A stretch of 64,000 nt of DNA from Acuticoccus sp. I52.16.1 (GTDB lineage: Bacteria > Pseudomonadota > Alphaproteobacteria > Rhizobiales > Amorphaceae): positions 1,240,001 to 1,304,000 of the forward strand of contig NZ_CP094828.1 in assembly GCF_022865125.1 (NCBI RefSeq), in the 5' to 3' direction. Of the stretch, positions 35,685 to 47,646 are shown piece after piece. The notes below the pieces were generated by a model. That model saw only the letters and a list, made by a program, of their open reading frames with translations, ran no database searches and was not told the DNA's origin. Positions within the stretch are counted from its first letter, which is position 1. Every line of letters starts with the position of its first letter. A program made the position numbers and the translations under genes.

Positions 35685-36070
35685 GACCCGTCTCCTTTTC
35701 GCTCTTCGAGCATGGTGTTGATGAGGTCGGCGATGCCGATGCCGCCGGTCGCGGCGACCTCGGCGGCCAGATGCTGCGCGAATACGCCGCGCCACAGGCG
35801 GCCGGCCTGGCCGCCCCACACGATCGAATCCTCGTTCGGCAGCATGTGCTGCACGAAGGCGGTCAGCGTCACCGCCTCGAACTCTTCGCCGGCGGTGCGC
35901 GCGCGAGCGGCACGGCCGGCGACGGTCGCGGACGGGGCGGCGGCCCGGATCGCGTCGGCGAACCGCGGCGCGGCGGGCCCGGCGGCGGCGCCTCCCCGCT
36001 CGCCGAGCGCGGGGAGCGCGGGCGACGGATCGGCGGCCACGAGGGCGTTGATGGGTGGTATCGACGTCAT
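35681..36070 (-). CDS. FlgJ-like rod-binding protein
   Basis: A 129-residue protein. After a Pro/Ala-rich N terminus comes the rod-binding domain: AGEEFEAVTLTAFVQHMLP near residue 60-80, then GGQAGRLWRGVFAQHLAAEVA and GGIGIADLI. In enteric bacteria this domain forms the N-terminal half of FlgJ, with a muramidase as the C-terminal half; here, as in other alphaproteobacteria, the muramidase is absent. It would act as a scaffold for rod assembly in the periplasm. Its end overlaps the FlgN-like start by 4 bases, and it is 77 bases downstream of the FliJ-like gene. Confidence 0.8.
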   Translation of the reverse strand: MTSIPPINALVAADPSPALPALGERGGAAAGPAAPRFADAIRAAAPSATVAGRAARARTAGEEFEAVTLTAFVQHMLPNEDSIVWGGQAGRLWRGVFAQHLAAEVAATGGIGIADLINTMLEERKGDGS

Positions 36071-36147
36071 CGGATCGACTCGGACCTCTCAGCGCTCGGC
36101 GCGACGGTACGAAGTGAGGCTGGCGGCGGGCTTGCCGCCGCCCCCGC

Positions 36148-36525
36148 TCACCGCCGCCTGGGTGAACTGACTAGAATTTCAATGCGTTGGCGTTCCTCTT
36201 TGCGACGGGCCTCGCTCGAGGCTTGCGTCGCCCGCTCCTCCAGCACTTCCGCGGTGCGCTCCTGGCGGACGTACTGGCTGGCCCGCTCGTCGGCGACGCG
36301 GCGGAGCCGTTCGGTGGTGCGTCCGTTGCGGCGCAGCGTGTCGGCCATCGCCTTCACCGCGAAGCCGTGCAGCACGTTGGTGGCGTTGAGCGCGTCGAGG
36401 ATCTCGTCGGCTTGCCGGGCGCTGTCCTCGTAGCGGGCGTTGGCGGCGATGCTCTCGGCCTTGGCCACTTCCGCCAGCGCCCGCTGCGCCCGCGCCAGCC
36501 GCGCCATCCGCTCCGGCCGCTTCAC
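36148..36525 (-). CDS. FliJ-like small coiled-coil protein
   Basis: A 125-residue, strongly charged helical protein (RMARLARAQRALAEVAKAES, then RRVADERASQYVRQERTAEV and EERATQASSEARRKEERQR). It has the heptad pattern and size of the flagellar export component FliJ, but no diagnostic motif, so the name rests on shape and on its place directly after fliR. Its ATG overlaps the fliR stop by 4 bases, which supports it being a real, co-translated gene. Confidence 0.55.
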   Translation of the reverse strand: MKRPERMARLARAQRALAEVAKAESIAANARYEDSARQADEILDALNATNVLHGFAVKAMADTLRRNGRTTERLRRVADERASQYVRQERTAEVLEERATQASSEARRKEERQRIEILVSSPRRR

Positions 36526-37280
36526 AGCGCACCCGTCAGCTGGCGAAACGCGTCGGAGAAGGCGAGCATCACCTCGCGGATCGCCAGCGCCATCATGATG
36601 AGCCCCCCCGCCGTCACGAACGGCAGCGACACGAAGAAGACCGGGATCGACGGCGACAGCTTGTTGGTGATGCCGATCGCGAAGTTGACGACCACCGAGT
36701 AGATCAGGAACGGCGCCGCCAGCCGGAGCGCGACGAAGAACGCCGCCGCGATCTGGTCGGTGACCGACACCAGCGCCTGGCGCACGTCCAGCACCGCCCC
36801 CGGCGGCAGGACCTGGTAGGAGCCGATGAGGGCGCGCAGGATCTCGTAGTGCAGGTCGGCGACGAAGATGATCACCGTCGCCGTCGCCATGAAGAGCATC
36901 GCCGCCGCCTGCCCCGGCTCGCCCGCCTCCAGCGACAGGCCGGGCATGCCGCCGAGCCCGACCGCGTTGGCGATCGCGACCGACATCGTCTGCAGCGCCA
37001 TCATCAGGAAGCGCGACAGGAGGCCGATGAGGAAGCCGATGATCGTCTCGGTGAGGAGAACGGCGACGAGGTCTCCAGGGGTCGCCTGCCCCACCGCCGC
37101 CACCGCCCGGTCCAGCACCAGCGGCGAGACCGCGAGCGCGATGCCGAGCGCCACGAAGAGCTTCACCTGGATCGGCGCGCGCATCGAGGAGAGGCCCGGT
37201 GCGATCAGGAAGACCCCGCCGACGCGGGCGAACACCACGGCGACCGCGAGCACCAGGGCATCGGGCGCCGTGCCGTTCAC
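36522..37280 (-). CDS. fliR: Flagellar export protein FliR
   Basis: A 252-residue membrane protein of the flagellar type III export gate. Six hydrophobic segments are visible, among them [20 protein letters not shown] at the start and [20 protein letters not shown] at the end. [20 protein letters not shown] and [20 protein letters not shown] are characteristic. The start is a GTG at 37280 overlapping the flhA stop by 4 bases. fliP and fliQ, its usual partners, are not in this window. Confidence 0.93.
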   Translation of the reverse strand: MNGTAPDALVLAVAVVFARVGGVFLIAPGLSSMRAPIQVKLFVALGIALAVSPLVLDRAVAAVGQATPGDLVAVLLTETIIGFLIGLLSRFLMMALQTMSVAIANAVGLGGMPGLSLEAGEPGQAAAMLFMATATVIIFVADLHYEILRALIGSYQVLPPGAVLDVRQALVSVTDQIAAAFFVALRLAAPFLIYSVVVNFAIGITNKLSPSIPVFFVSLPFVTAGGLIMMALAIREVMLAFSDAFRQLTGAL

Positions 37281-39373
37281 GAGATGGCGCCGATCGGCTG
37301 CACGGTCGTCCCGCGGGCGATCTCGAGATGCGACAGGACCGGGATCGACGGGAACATCCGCTCGATGATCATGCGCACGTAGGGCCGCGCGTCCGGCGCC
37401 GTGACGATGGCGAAGCGCGCGTGCAGGGCCAGCATCTCGTTGATGACCTTGGAGGCCGCCTCGCTGAACTCCTCGACGAGGCGCGGGTCCATCGCCAGCT
37501 CGATCACGTCGCCCTTGGCGTCGCGTTTCAGTCCCTGGTGGAAGGCGAGATCCCAGCGGTTGCCGAGGCGCAGGACGTGCAGGGACCCGTTCTCGGCGAG
37601 ATCCCCGCAGATCTGCTGGGCCATGCGGATGCGCACATGCTCGGCGACCATCTCCGCCCGGCGCGCATGCGGCGCCACCTCCGCCACCGCCTCCAGGATG
37701 AGGTGCAGGTTGCGGATCGAAACGCGCTCGGCCAGCAGCAGCTTGAGCACCGCCTGCAGCCCCGAATTGGAGATCTGCGAGGGGACGATCTCCTCGATCA
37801 GGCGCTTGTACTCCGGGTCCAGCCGGTCGAGCAGGGCGCGCATGTCCTTGTAGGACAGCAGCTGGGCGAGGTTGTTGCGGGTGATCTCGACGAGGTGGGT
37901 CAGCACCACCGAGAGGTTGTCGATCGGCACGAAGCCGTCGCGTTTCACGTCGGCGGCGAAGGCCTCGTTGATCCACACCGCCTTCATGCCGAAGGCCGGG
38001 TCGCGCGTCTCGTCGTGCGGGATCTGCGGCGGCGGCGCCTCGGCGGTGACGATGAGATAGTCGCCGACCCGCAGCTCGTGGCTGGCGACCGCGGTGCCGT
38101 GAATGTGGATCTCGTACCCCTTGGGCGAGACGGTGAGGCTCTCGGTGACCTTGATCTCGGGGATGACGAACCCGAATTCGCGCGCGAACTTGCGGCGGAT
38201 CTTGGCGACACGGTGGGCCAGCTCCGTCGGCGAACGCAGCACGGTGCGGGCGAGCTGCTTGCCGACGACGAGTTCGATCTCGGGGATGTCGAGCTCGGCC
38301 TTCACCGAGTCCTTGTGGACTTTCGCCTCCTCCTCGGCCCGGCGCTCGGCGGCGACGCGGATCGCCTCCGCCTCGGCCCGGCGCTGGCGCGGGATGGTGT
38401 AGGCGACGAAGGCGAGGATCGCCGCCAGCACCACGAACGGGATCGACGGAAGGCCCGGCACCACGGCGAACAGCGCCATCAGCCCCGCGGCCATGATCAG
38501 CGCCTTGGGGTAGGCGCCGAGCTGGCCCAGGATCGCCTTCTCGGCCGACCCGCGGGTGCCGCCCTTGGAGACCAGGAGGCCCGCCGCCAGCGAGATGATC
38601 AACGCCGGGATCTGCGAAACCAGCCCATCCCCGACCGACAGACGGGTGAACACGTCCGCCGCCTTGGACAGCTCCATCCCATGGCGCGTCGTGGCGATGA
38701 CGATGCCGCCGAAGATGTTGACGGCGATGACGATGAGGGAGGCCACCGCCTCGCCGCGCACGAACTTCGACGCACCGTCCATGGAGCCGAAGAAGGAGGA
38801 TTCCTCCTCCAGCTCACGGCGGCGGCGCTGGGCCTCCTCGTCGTTGATGAGGCCGGAGGAGAGGTCGGCGTCGATCGCCATCTGCTTGCCGGGGATGGCG
38901 TCCAGCGTGAACCGGGCGCCGACTTCGGCGATGCGGGTGGCACCCTTGGTGATGACGAGGAAGTTCACGATCACCAGGATCAGGAACACCACGATGCCGA
39001 TCACGAAATCGCCCGACATCAGGAAGTTCGAGAAGCCGGCGATGACGTGACCGGCGGCGGTCACGCCCTCGTTTCCGTCGGACAGGATGAGCCGGGTTGT
39101 CGCGATCGTGATCGCCAGGCGCATCATGGTGGCCATCAGCAGGATGGTCGGAAACGAGGAGAATTCGAGCGGTTTCTCGATCCACAGCGCCACCATGAGG
39201 ATGAGTACGGCCAGCGCGATCGACAACGCCAGCGATACGTCGATCAGGAAGGTGGGAATCGGCAGGATCAGGACTGCCAGCATCCCCACGACACCGATCG
39301 CGAAGGCTATGTCGCGAATTCCGTTGGCGAAAAGCCCGGTCGGTGGCGTCGATATCGCGGATTGTGTGGTCAT
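37277..39373 (-). CDS. flhA: Flagellar biosynthesis protein FlhA
   Basis: A 698-residue export-gate protein. The N-terminal half has about eight membrane spans, with the FHIPEP-family text [20 protein letters not shown] and [20 protein letters not shown], and [20 protein letters not shown]. The cytoplasmic half (about 340-698) carries the substrate-docking domains, with [31 protein letters not shown] and the C-terminal [10 protein letters not shown] at 39373 has GAGAGG just upstream; an earlier ATG would add a non-family Arg-rich leader. It is the first gene of the eleven-gene minus-strand motility operon, so the operon promoter should lie in 39374-39716. Confidence 0.96.
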   Translation of the reverse strand: MTTQSAISTPPTGLFANGIRDIAFAIGVVGMLAVLILPIPTFLIDVSLALSIALAVLILMVALWIEKPLEFSSFPTILLMATMMRLAITIATTRLILSDGNEGVTAAGHVIAGFSNFLMSGDFVIGIVVFLILVIVNFLVITKGATRIAEVGARFTLDAIPGKQMAIDADLSSGLINDEEAQRRRRELEEESSFFGSMDGASKFVRGEAVASLIVIAVNIFGGIVIATTRHGMELSKAADVFTRLSVGDGLVSQIPALIISLAAGLLVSKGGTRGSAEKAILGQLGAYPKALIMAAGLMALFAVVPGLPSIPFVVLAAILAFVAYTIPRQRRAEAEAIRVAAERRAEEEAKVHKDSVKAELDIPEIELVVGKQLARTVLRSPTELAHRVAKIRRKFAREFGFVIPEIKVTESLTVSPKGYEIHIHGTAVASHELRVGDYLIVTAEAPPPQIPHDETRDPAFGMKAVWINEAFAADVKRDGFVPIDNLSVVLTHLVEITRNNLAQLLSYKDMRALLDRLDPEYKRLIEEIVPSQISNSGLQAVLKLLLAERVSIRNLHLILEAVAEVAPHARRAEMVAEHVRIRMAQQICGDLAENGSLHVLRLGNRWDLAFHQGLKRDAKGDVIELAMDPRLVEEFSEAASKVINEMLALHARFAIVTAPDARPYVRMIIERMFPSIPVLSHLEIARGTTVQPIGAIS

Positions 39374-39716
39374 CAGCCTCTCGCCTTCATGGCGAAGCCG
39401 GGCCGCGCGTTCGCACGCGCCGCCTCGCTTGCTTCGGTTTGGCTGCAATGTCGCGTCTGACGCTGGGCCGAGGCTGACGGTCCCGGCGCGACGCCCCCCT
39501 CAACCTGCGGGACCCAGCCCTGCACGCTCAACATGCGCAATTTTTGCGTTAGTATGGGGATCGAGACTTGAGTTCCGCGGCATCGACCGCACTTTCCGGA
39601 AGCAGCCGCGTACCGCCTGGCCGACTTCGAGGGCCTGCCGCGCCCAAGCGGACTGCGCGACCGCGGGGTGCCGTGCGGCAACTCACCCTCAAGCCGTGGG
39701 ACAGAAGAAACCGCCG
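39374..39716. other. Divergent intergenic region between flhA and the GGDEF-EAL gene
   Basis: No gene is seen. It should hold the flhA operon promoter (minus) and that of the GGDEF-EAL gene (plus). The only notable features are a CGCAA-3-TTGCG inverted repeat (39536-39548) and an AT-rich patch around it. No sigma-54 type site was recognised by eye. Confidence 0.5.
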
Positions 39717-42002
39717 ATGGTCGACGTCACCAAATTCACATCGAGCTCAGTCGGGCACGGCAACCTCTGGTACAATCTCGCCCTCCTCCTCGGTCTCCTG
39801 GCGCCGACCCTCCTCGTCGTCTTCTACGCGTTCGATTTCGTCACCGTGTCGCTCGGCGCGACCCTCGTCATCGCCGCGATCGGGTTCGTCTCGGTGATCT
39901 GGCTGGCGGTGGCGAGCCGTCGCCGCCTGGCACGCATCTCGGAGGCGATCGACGCGACGCAGTGCTCCATCGTGATCTACGACGAGGCCGACCGGCTGAT
40001 CTTCGGCAACCGCCGCTATTGCGAGGTGCTGGGCGTCAGCAAGGACGACATGGTGCCCGGCGTGCATTACTCCGACCTGATCCGCACCTCGTTGCAGAAG
40101 CACCTGCCGCCCGAGGCGATCGAGGCCGAGCTTGCCCACCGCCTGGCGATGCACCGCCTCGCCGACGGTCGCCCCGCCGACCGCCAGTATCCCAACAACA
40201 AGTGGGAGCGGGTGACCAAGACGCGCCTGCCGAGCGGGCTCAACGTCGGCATCGCCGTCGACGTGACGGAGTATTACGCCCTCAAGGACCAGCTCGACGT
40301 CGAGGCACGACGCTTCGCCGCGCTCGCCCGCGGGGCCCCGGTCGGCATCTGCCTGGTGGACGGGAACGCCAGCATCCAGTTCGTGAACGACGCGCTGCTG
40401 GCGATGCTGGACGCGGTCGACCGCCGGGCGCTGCTCGACAGCAGGCAGACCTTCCGGCTCAACCGCGCGGCGATCCCCTCCTTCCAGGACCTCATCGGGG
40501 CCCTGCGCCAGAACGCGGCCGAGACCGAGGTCCGGGTCGATCTTCCCGGTACCACCCGCTACCTCATCGTGCGCAAGGCGTTCGTGCCGATCGCCGGCGG
40601 CGAGCACCAGCCCCGTCTCGACGGCACGTCCGAGAATCTCCTCATCTTCGTCGACATCACCAAGCGCAAGGCGGCCGAGGCGCGCGTGTCCTACCTGGCG
40701 CTGCACGACCCGCTCACCGGGGCGCTCAACCGCGTCGCCTTCGCCGACGACCTGGCGCACGCCTCCGCCGGAGCCGAGTTGCAGAGCCCCGCGGCGCTGA
40801 TCGCGATCGACCTCGACCGCTTCAAGCCCGTCAACGACGTGCACGGGCACGCGGTCGGCGACGAGCTGCTGTGCCGGGTGGTGGAGCGCATCGGCGCCGC
40901 CATTCCCGAGAGCTGCCGCCTCTACCGGCTGGGCGGCGACGAGTTCGCGGTGCTGTGCCCGCCGCCGAGCGGGGCCAACGCGATGGCCTACGCCCGGGTC
41001 ATCCTGGAACGGCTGTGCGAGCCGTTCACCATCGAAGGGTGCCGCATTCTGATCGGCGCCAGCGTCGGCGTCAGCTCGCTACCGCGCGACACGGACAATC
41101 CCGAAACGCTGATCCACTACGCCGACCTGGCGCTGTACCAGGGCAAGAACCGGGGCGGCGGTTCGGTGCACGCCTTCAGCCCAGCGGTCCTGTCGAGCGC
41201 GGACACCCGCCGCGTGATGGAGCTGGACCTCGCCGAGGCGGTGGAGAACGGCGACATCGGCATCGTCATGCAACCCATCTTCGGCCACGACCGGACGCGC
41301 CCGGTGGCGGCCGAGACGCTCGCCCGGTGGACCAACCGGCGCACCGGCGAGTGCGTCTCGCCGGCGACGTTCATCCCGATCGCCGAGGAGGCGAACCTCA
41401 TCGCCCGGATCGACCTGGCGGTGTTCCGCCAGGCGATGGTGGCGTTCGCGCAGATGCGCCTCGACGGGGCGCCGTTCGAAACGCTCACGGTGAACGTCTC
41501 CATGCCGACGTTGGAGGCGGGGGACTTCGCCGCCGAGGTCCAGGCCACGCTTCTGGGCACCGGGGTGCCGGGGACGGCGGTGGTGCTGGAGGTGACGGAG
41601 AACTTCCTCGTCGACGACGTGCAGCGGCTGGCGGCGACGATGGAGACCCTCAGCGGCTTCGGAATCCGCTTCGCGCTGGACGATTTCGGGACGGGGTATA
41701 CCTCGCTGAGGATGCTGGCGGACCTGCCGGTGAGCTACCTCAAGATCGACCAGTCCTTCGTGCGCGGGCTGAGCGACCCGCAGGCCTCCCGGCACCATCG
41801 CATCGTGCGGGCGATCATCGAGATGGCGACCCACCTGGGGATGGAGGTGATCGCCGAAGGCGTCGAGAGCGAGGCGGCGTACGACAGCCTGGAGGCGCTG
41901 GGGTGCGAGATGTTCCAGGGCTTCCACCTCGCCCGCCCGCAACCGCCGGAGAGCCTGGCCGGCGGGGTCACGGCGGGGGCCGAGGGGACCGCCGCGGCCT
42001 GA
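39717..42002 (+). CDS. Membrane PAS-GGDEF-EAL protein (cyclic di-GMP metabolism)
   Basis: About 761 residues. Two N-terminal membrane spans (15-60) are followed by two PAS domains (about 75-190, 205-320), a GGDEF domain (330-485) with LGGDEFA near 406, and an EAL domain (505-750). GGDEF proteins make cyclic di-GMP; no RxxD inhibitory site precedes the motif. The EAL motif reads ETL, keeping the metal-binding Glu, and the other catalytic positions are intact (NVS, LEVTEN, DDFGTG, LKID, AEGVES), so both activities are possible. ATG at 39717 is the first in-frame start near the membrane span; the ribosome site is weak. It is divergent from the flagellar operon, suggesting control of the motile-sessile switch. 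A hairpin follows at 42014. Confidence 0.93.
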   Translation: MVDVTKFTSSSVGHGNLWYNLALLLGLLAPTLLVVFYAFDFVTVSLGATLVIAAIGFVSVIWLAVASRRRLARISEAIDATQCSIVIYDEADRLIFGNRRYCEVLGVSKDDMVPGVHYSDLIRTSLQKHLPPEAIEAELAHRLAMHRLADGRPADRQYPNNKWERVTKTRLPSGLNVGIAVDVTEYYALKDQLDVEARRFAALARGAPVGICLVDGNASIQFVNDALLAMLDAVDRRALLDSRQTFRLNRAAIPSFQDLIGALRQNAAETEVRVDLPGTTRYLIVRKAFVPIAGGEHQPRLDGTSENLLIFVDITKRKAAEARVSYLALHDPLTGALNRVAFADDLAHASAGAELQSPAALIAIDLDRFKPVNDVHGHAVGDELLCRVVERIGAAIPESCRLYRLGGDEFAVLCPPPSGANAMAYARVILERLCEPFTIEGCRILIGASVGVSSLPRDTDNPETLIHYADLALYQGKNRGGGSVHAFSPAVLSSADTRRVMELDLAEAVENGDIGIVMQPIFGHDRTRPVAAETLARWTNRRTGECVSPATFIPIAEEANLIARIDLAVFRQAMVAFAQMRLDGAPFETLTVNVSMPTLEAGDFAAEVQATLLGTGVPGTAVVLEVTENFLVDDVQRLAATMETLSGFGIRFALDDFGTGYTSLRMLADLPVSYLKIDQSFVRGLSDPQASRHHRIVRAIIEMATHLGMEVIAEGVESEAAYDSLEALGCEMFQGFHLARPQPPESLAGGVTAGAEGTAAA

Positions 42003-42013
42003 GCGCGGGCCTT

Positions 42014-42044
42014 CCGCGAGCCGCCGGGCTGCCGAGGCTCGCGG
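42014..42044 (+). terminator. Hairpin after the GGDEF-EAL gene
   Basis: CCGCGAGCC-13-GGCTCGCGG, perfect 9-base arms starting 12 bases after the stop. No T-run follows. Confidence 0.45.
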
Positions 42045-42167
42045 GCGGAGACGTGCCGGCGGGGTGCGCGCGGCGGAATCGGCCTTCGCCGCGGGGCAGA
42101 TGCGACGGAGGGCGGCTTGCCCCGCCCGGTCCGGGTCGGCATCGTGCGCCGCCGATGGAGGTGCACC

Positions 42168-42884
42168 TTGAATATTGCGATGTGGTCCGGGCCGCGAAAC
42201 CTTTCGACGGCCATGATGTATGCGTTCGGCGCCCGCGGGGATTGCGCGGTGTGGGACGAGCCGTTCTATGCGGCCTATCTGGCCGAGACCGGGCTCGACC
42301 ACCCGATGGCCGGCGCGATCCTCGCCGCCGACGAGACCGACCCGGGCCGGGTGGCGGCGCGCTGCGCCGGGGCGCCTCCGGGCGGAAAGATGCATTTTTA
42401 CCAGAAGCACATGGCCCAGCACATGCTGCCGGAGTTCGACCTCTCGTGGATGGACGGGCTGACGCACGTGTTCCTGATCCGCCATCCGGCGCGCGTGCTG
42501 GCGAGCTATGACGTGAAGCGGGAGAACCCGGTTCTCGCCGACATCGGATTCGCGCAGCAGAAGGCGCTGTTCGACCGGGTGCGGGAGCGGACCGGCGCGG
42601 CCCCTGTCGTGGTCGACAGCTTCGACATTCGGGCCGATCCGGCGGGGGTTCTGGGGCGCATGTGCGACGCGATCGGCCTGCCGTTCGACGCGGCGATGCT
42701 GACGTGGCCGGCCGGCGGGCATCCGGACGACGGGGTATGGGCGCCGCATTGGTATGGGGCGGTGCACCGCAGCACCGGCTTCGCCGGGGCCGAGGGTCCG
42801 CTCCCCGAGGTGCCGCCGCATCTGGCCCCGGTGCTCGCCGAGGCCATGCCGTTCTACGAGGCCCTGCGGCCCTTCGCGATCTGA
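42168..42884 (+). CDS. Sulfotransferase-like P-loop protein
   Basis: A 238-residue protein of the sulfotransferase-like P-loop family often found beside branched-chain aminotransferases. The N terminus, NIAMWSGPRNLSTAMMYAFG, contains the 5'-phosphosulfate-type loop SGPRNLST. DEPFYAAYL, YQKHMAQHMLP and FLIRHPARVLASY, the last like the 3'-phosphate binding motif, follow. The true substrate of this family is unsettled. TTG at 42168 is chosen as start because GGAGG lies 6 bases upstream and it gives the family N terminus; an ATG at 42117 would add 17 residues of unlike sequence. Confidence 0.8.
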   Translation: MNIAMWSGPRNLSTAMMYAFGARGDCAVWDEPFYAAYLAETGLDHPMAGAILAADETDPGRVAARCAGAPPGGKMHFYQKHMAQHMLPEFDLSWMDGLTHVFLIRHPARVLASYDVKRENPVLADIGFAQQKALFDRVRERTGAAPVVVDSFDIRADPAGVLGRMCDAIGLPFDAAMLTWPAGGHPDDGVWAPHWYGAVHRSTGFAGAEGPLPEVPPHLAPVLAEAMPFYEALRPFAI

Positions 42885-42886
42885 CG

Positions 42887-42932
42887 GGCGAACCCATCCA
42901 CTCCGGCAGGCCCGGAACGTGGATGGTTCGCC
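42887..42932. terminator. Long bidirectional hairpin between convergent genes
   Basis: GGCGAAC, a bulged C, CATCCAC and TCCGG on one side pair with CCGGA, a 2-base bulge, GTGGATG and GTTCGCC on the other: 19 base pairs in all. It fills the gap between the sulfotransferase-like and ppdK genes, a typical place for a two-way terminator, although no T-run is present on either side. Confidence 0.6.
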
Positions 42933-42943
42933 TCAGTCGACAA

Positions 42944-45601
<2,658 letters not shown>

Positions 45602-45632
45602 GTGGTTGTTCCCCTACTGCCGGACGTCACCG

Positions 45633-45701
45633 TATAATCAAGCATAGGTCATCTGGAAACGACCACCAGTCCAACCCTTGCACTGAGCGTTGCGCTGGTG
45701 G
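45633..45701 (+). promoter_or_regulatory. -10 box and structured leader upstream of the TPR gene
   Basis: A perfect TATAAT at 45633-45638 is followed by a hairpin, CCACCAG (45663-45669) with CTGGTGG (45695-45701), which contains an inner stem CAAC/GTTG. No -35 box at the right spacing was found (TTGTTC at 45606 is 21 bases away). If transcription starts near 45645 the hairpin is in the mRNA leader, about 80 bases before the TTG start. Confidence 0.35.
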
Positions 45702-45779
45702 ACGGTGTCGCCTAGGTCGCACATCAGTTTTCGTGTTCAAGTTGCGCGTCCACGCGCGTCTCGACGGAAGGGGTCCACC

Positions 45780-47636
45780 TTGCCACTGCGCAATAAGGTT
45801 ACGATCGGTATGGCGTTCGCGCTGGCGCTCTCCGGCTCTGCGGCCGCGGCTGCGCCGGGCAACGAGTTGGGGAACATCGGCGAGGCCGTCGATCCGGTGG
45901 AGGCGCTGGGCCTCGGCTCGCTGAGCGGCTTCTACCTCGCCGCCCGGCACGCCCGCTTCAATCAGGATCTCACGGCCGCGGCCGGCTTCTATGTCTCGGC
46001 CCTCGCCAAGGACCGCGCCAACACCGACCTTCTCGACACGTCGCTCATCCTCAACGTCGCCTCCGGCAACATCTCCCGCTCGGTGACGCTCGCCGAGCAG
46101 CTCCTGCGCTCCGAGCCGGACAATTGGATCGCCCTGACGACCCTCGCCGTGGACCAGATCCGCAACGGCGAACGGGGCGCCGCGATGGAGACGCTGGGCA
46201 ACCTCGACGAGGTGGGCGGGCAGATCCAGGAGTTGGTCGCCGGCCTGCTCGAGGCATGGATCACGGTCGCCAAGAACGACACCGACGGGGCGCTGGCGCA
46301 CCTCGAGGAGCTGTCGGGCCCGCGTCAGTACGAACCGTCGACCACGCTGCACACCGGCCTGATCGCCGACTTCGCGGGCCGGAACGACGTCGCCGGCGAG
46401 GCGCTCGAGGCCTCGTTCAAGCGCGACGCCGGCTCGCCGCGCGTCGTCGAGGCCTATGTGCGCGCCCTCGCCCGCGCCGGCAATCTCGACCGCGCCAACG
46501 AGATCCTCGACGAGTTCGAGGAGCGGCTCGGCGGCAACGACCAGTTCACCGCGTCGCTGCGCGAGGCGATCGCCGCCGGCGACGTCGCCCCGCTGATCGA
46601 CACGCCGATGAAGGGCGCGGCCGAAGCGCTCTACGGCCTCGGCACCGCGTACGCGCGCGACGGCGGCAACGCCCAGGCCGCGGCGCTCTTCCAGCTCGCC
46701 CTCTACCTCGACCCGGAAAGCTACTTCGCGGCGATGGCGCTGGGCCAGGTGATGGAATCGTTGCAGCAGTACGAGGCCGCGATCGAGATTTACCGTCGGA
46801 TCCCGGACGGGCACGCCCTGTCGCGCACCGCCCGCGTGCAGGAGGCGTTGAACCTCAACGCGCTGGAGCGCAACGCCGAGGCGATCAGCCTCCTGAGCAC
46901 CGCCGTGGAGCAGGACCCGACCGACGTTCCGACCACGGTCGTCCTGGGCAACGTCTACCGCGACATGGAGAACTACGACCAGGCGCGCCAGACCTACAGC
47001 AAGGCGATCGACGCGCTGGGCGACGTGCCGCCGGCCTACTGGACGCTGTATTATTTCCGCGGCATCGCGCGCGAGCGGACCAACGAGTGGGACGGCGCCG
47101 AGCGGGACTTCCGCCTCGCCCTCACCTACCGGCCGGACAACGCCCATACGTTGAACTACCTCGGCTATTCGCTGATTGATCGCGGTGAAAAATTGAGCGA
47201 AGCGATCGGCATGGTGCGGCGAGCGGTCGCGGCGGAGCCCAGTAACGGCTACATCGTCGACAGCCTCGGTTGGGCCTACTACCGCCTCGGCCGCTACCAG
47301 GACGCGGTGCGCGAGCTGGAGCGCGCGGTGAACCTGAAGCCGATCGACCCGGTCATCAACGACCACCTGGGCGACGCCTACTGGCAGGTCGGGCGCAAGC
47401 GCGAGGCGATGTTCCAGTGGGCCCACGCACGCGACTTCGATCCCGATCCGGAGCTGACGGCGAGCATCGCCAAGAAGCTGGCCGAGGGCCTGGGACCGCA
47501 GACCCCGGTGCAGCAGGAGGCTTCCAACAAGCACGCCGCGCCGGCCGAGGGCACGGGTGAGGCCTCGATCAAGGTGGAGATCGCGCCGGAGCCGTCCGAG
47601 GCGGACACCGGCGGCGAGAACGCCCCGAAAGAGTAA
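45780..47636 (+). CDS. Exported tetratricopeptide repeat protein
   Basis: About 618 residues with an N-terminal secretion signal (VTIGMAFALALSGSAAAAAPG). It is followed by some ten TPR helical repeats, clearest as AEALYGLGTAYARDGGNAQA, TVVLGNVYRDMENYDQARQT, then YLGYSLIDRGEKLSEAIGMV, YIVDSLGWAYYRLGRYQDAV and INDHLGDAYWQVGRKREAM. The protein is probably periplasmic or envelope-bound and mediates protein contacts; no enzyme domain is seen. The C-terminal 50 residues are low-complexity. TTG at 45780 is preferred, with GGAAGGGG upstream; ATG at 45810 would cut into the signal. It lies immediately before ispE, a pairing common in alphaproteobacteria. Confidence 0.87.
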   Translation: MPLRNKVTIGMAFALALSGSAAAAAPGNELGNIGEAVDPVEALGLGSLSGFYLAARHARFNQDLTAAAGFYVSALAKDRANTDLLDTSLILNVASGNISRSVTLAEQLLRSEPDNWIALTTLAVDQIRNGERGAAMETLGNLDEVGGQIQELVAGLLEAWITVAKNDTDGALAHLEELSGPRQYEPSTTLHTGLIADFAGRNDVAGEALEASFKRDAGSPRVVEAYVRALARAGNLDRANEILDEFEERLGGNDQFTASLREAIAAGDVAPLIDTPMKGAAEALYGLGTAYARDGGNAQAAALFQLALYLDPESYFAAMALGQVMESLQQYEAAIEIYRRIPDGHALSRTARVQEALNLNALERNAEAISLLSTAVEQDPTDVPTTVVLGNVYRDMENYDQARQTYSKAIDALGDVPPAYWTLYYFRGIARERTNEWDGAERDFRLALTYRPDNAHTLNYLGYSLIDRGEKLSEAIGMVRRAVAAEPSNGYIVDSLGWAYYRLGRYQDAVRELERAVNLKPIDPVINDHLGDAYWQVGRKREAMFQWAHARDFDPDPELTASIAKKLAEGLGPQTPVQQEASNKHAAPAEGTGEASIKVEIAPEPSEADTGGENAPKE

Positions 47637-47646
47637 GGCCGGACGG

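Noticed and set aside
35685-35819. N-terminal extension of the FlgN-like gene
   Set aside because: The extra 45 residues are an Arg/His-rich read-through of the overlapping FlgJ-like gene in another frame; the ATGA overlap start at 35684 is better.
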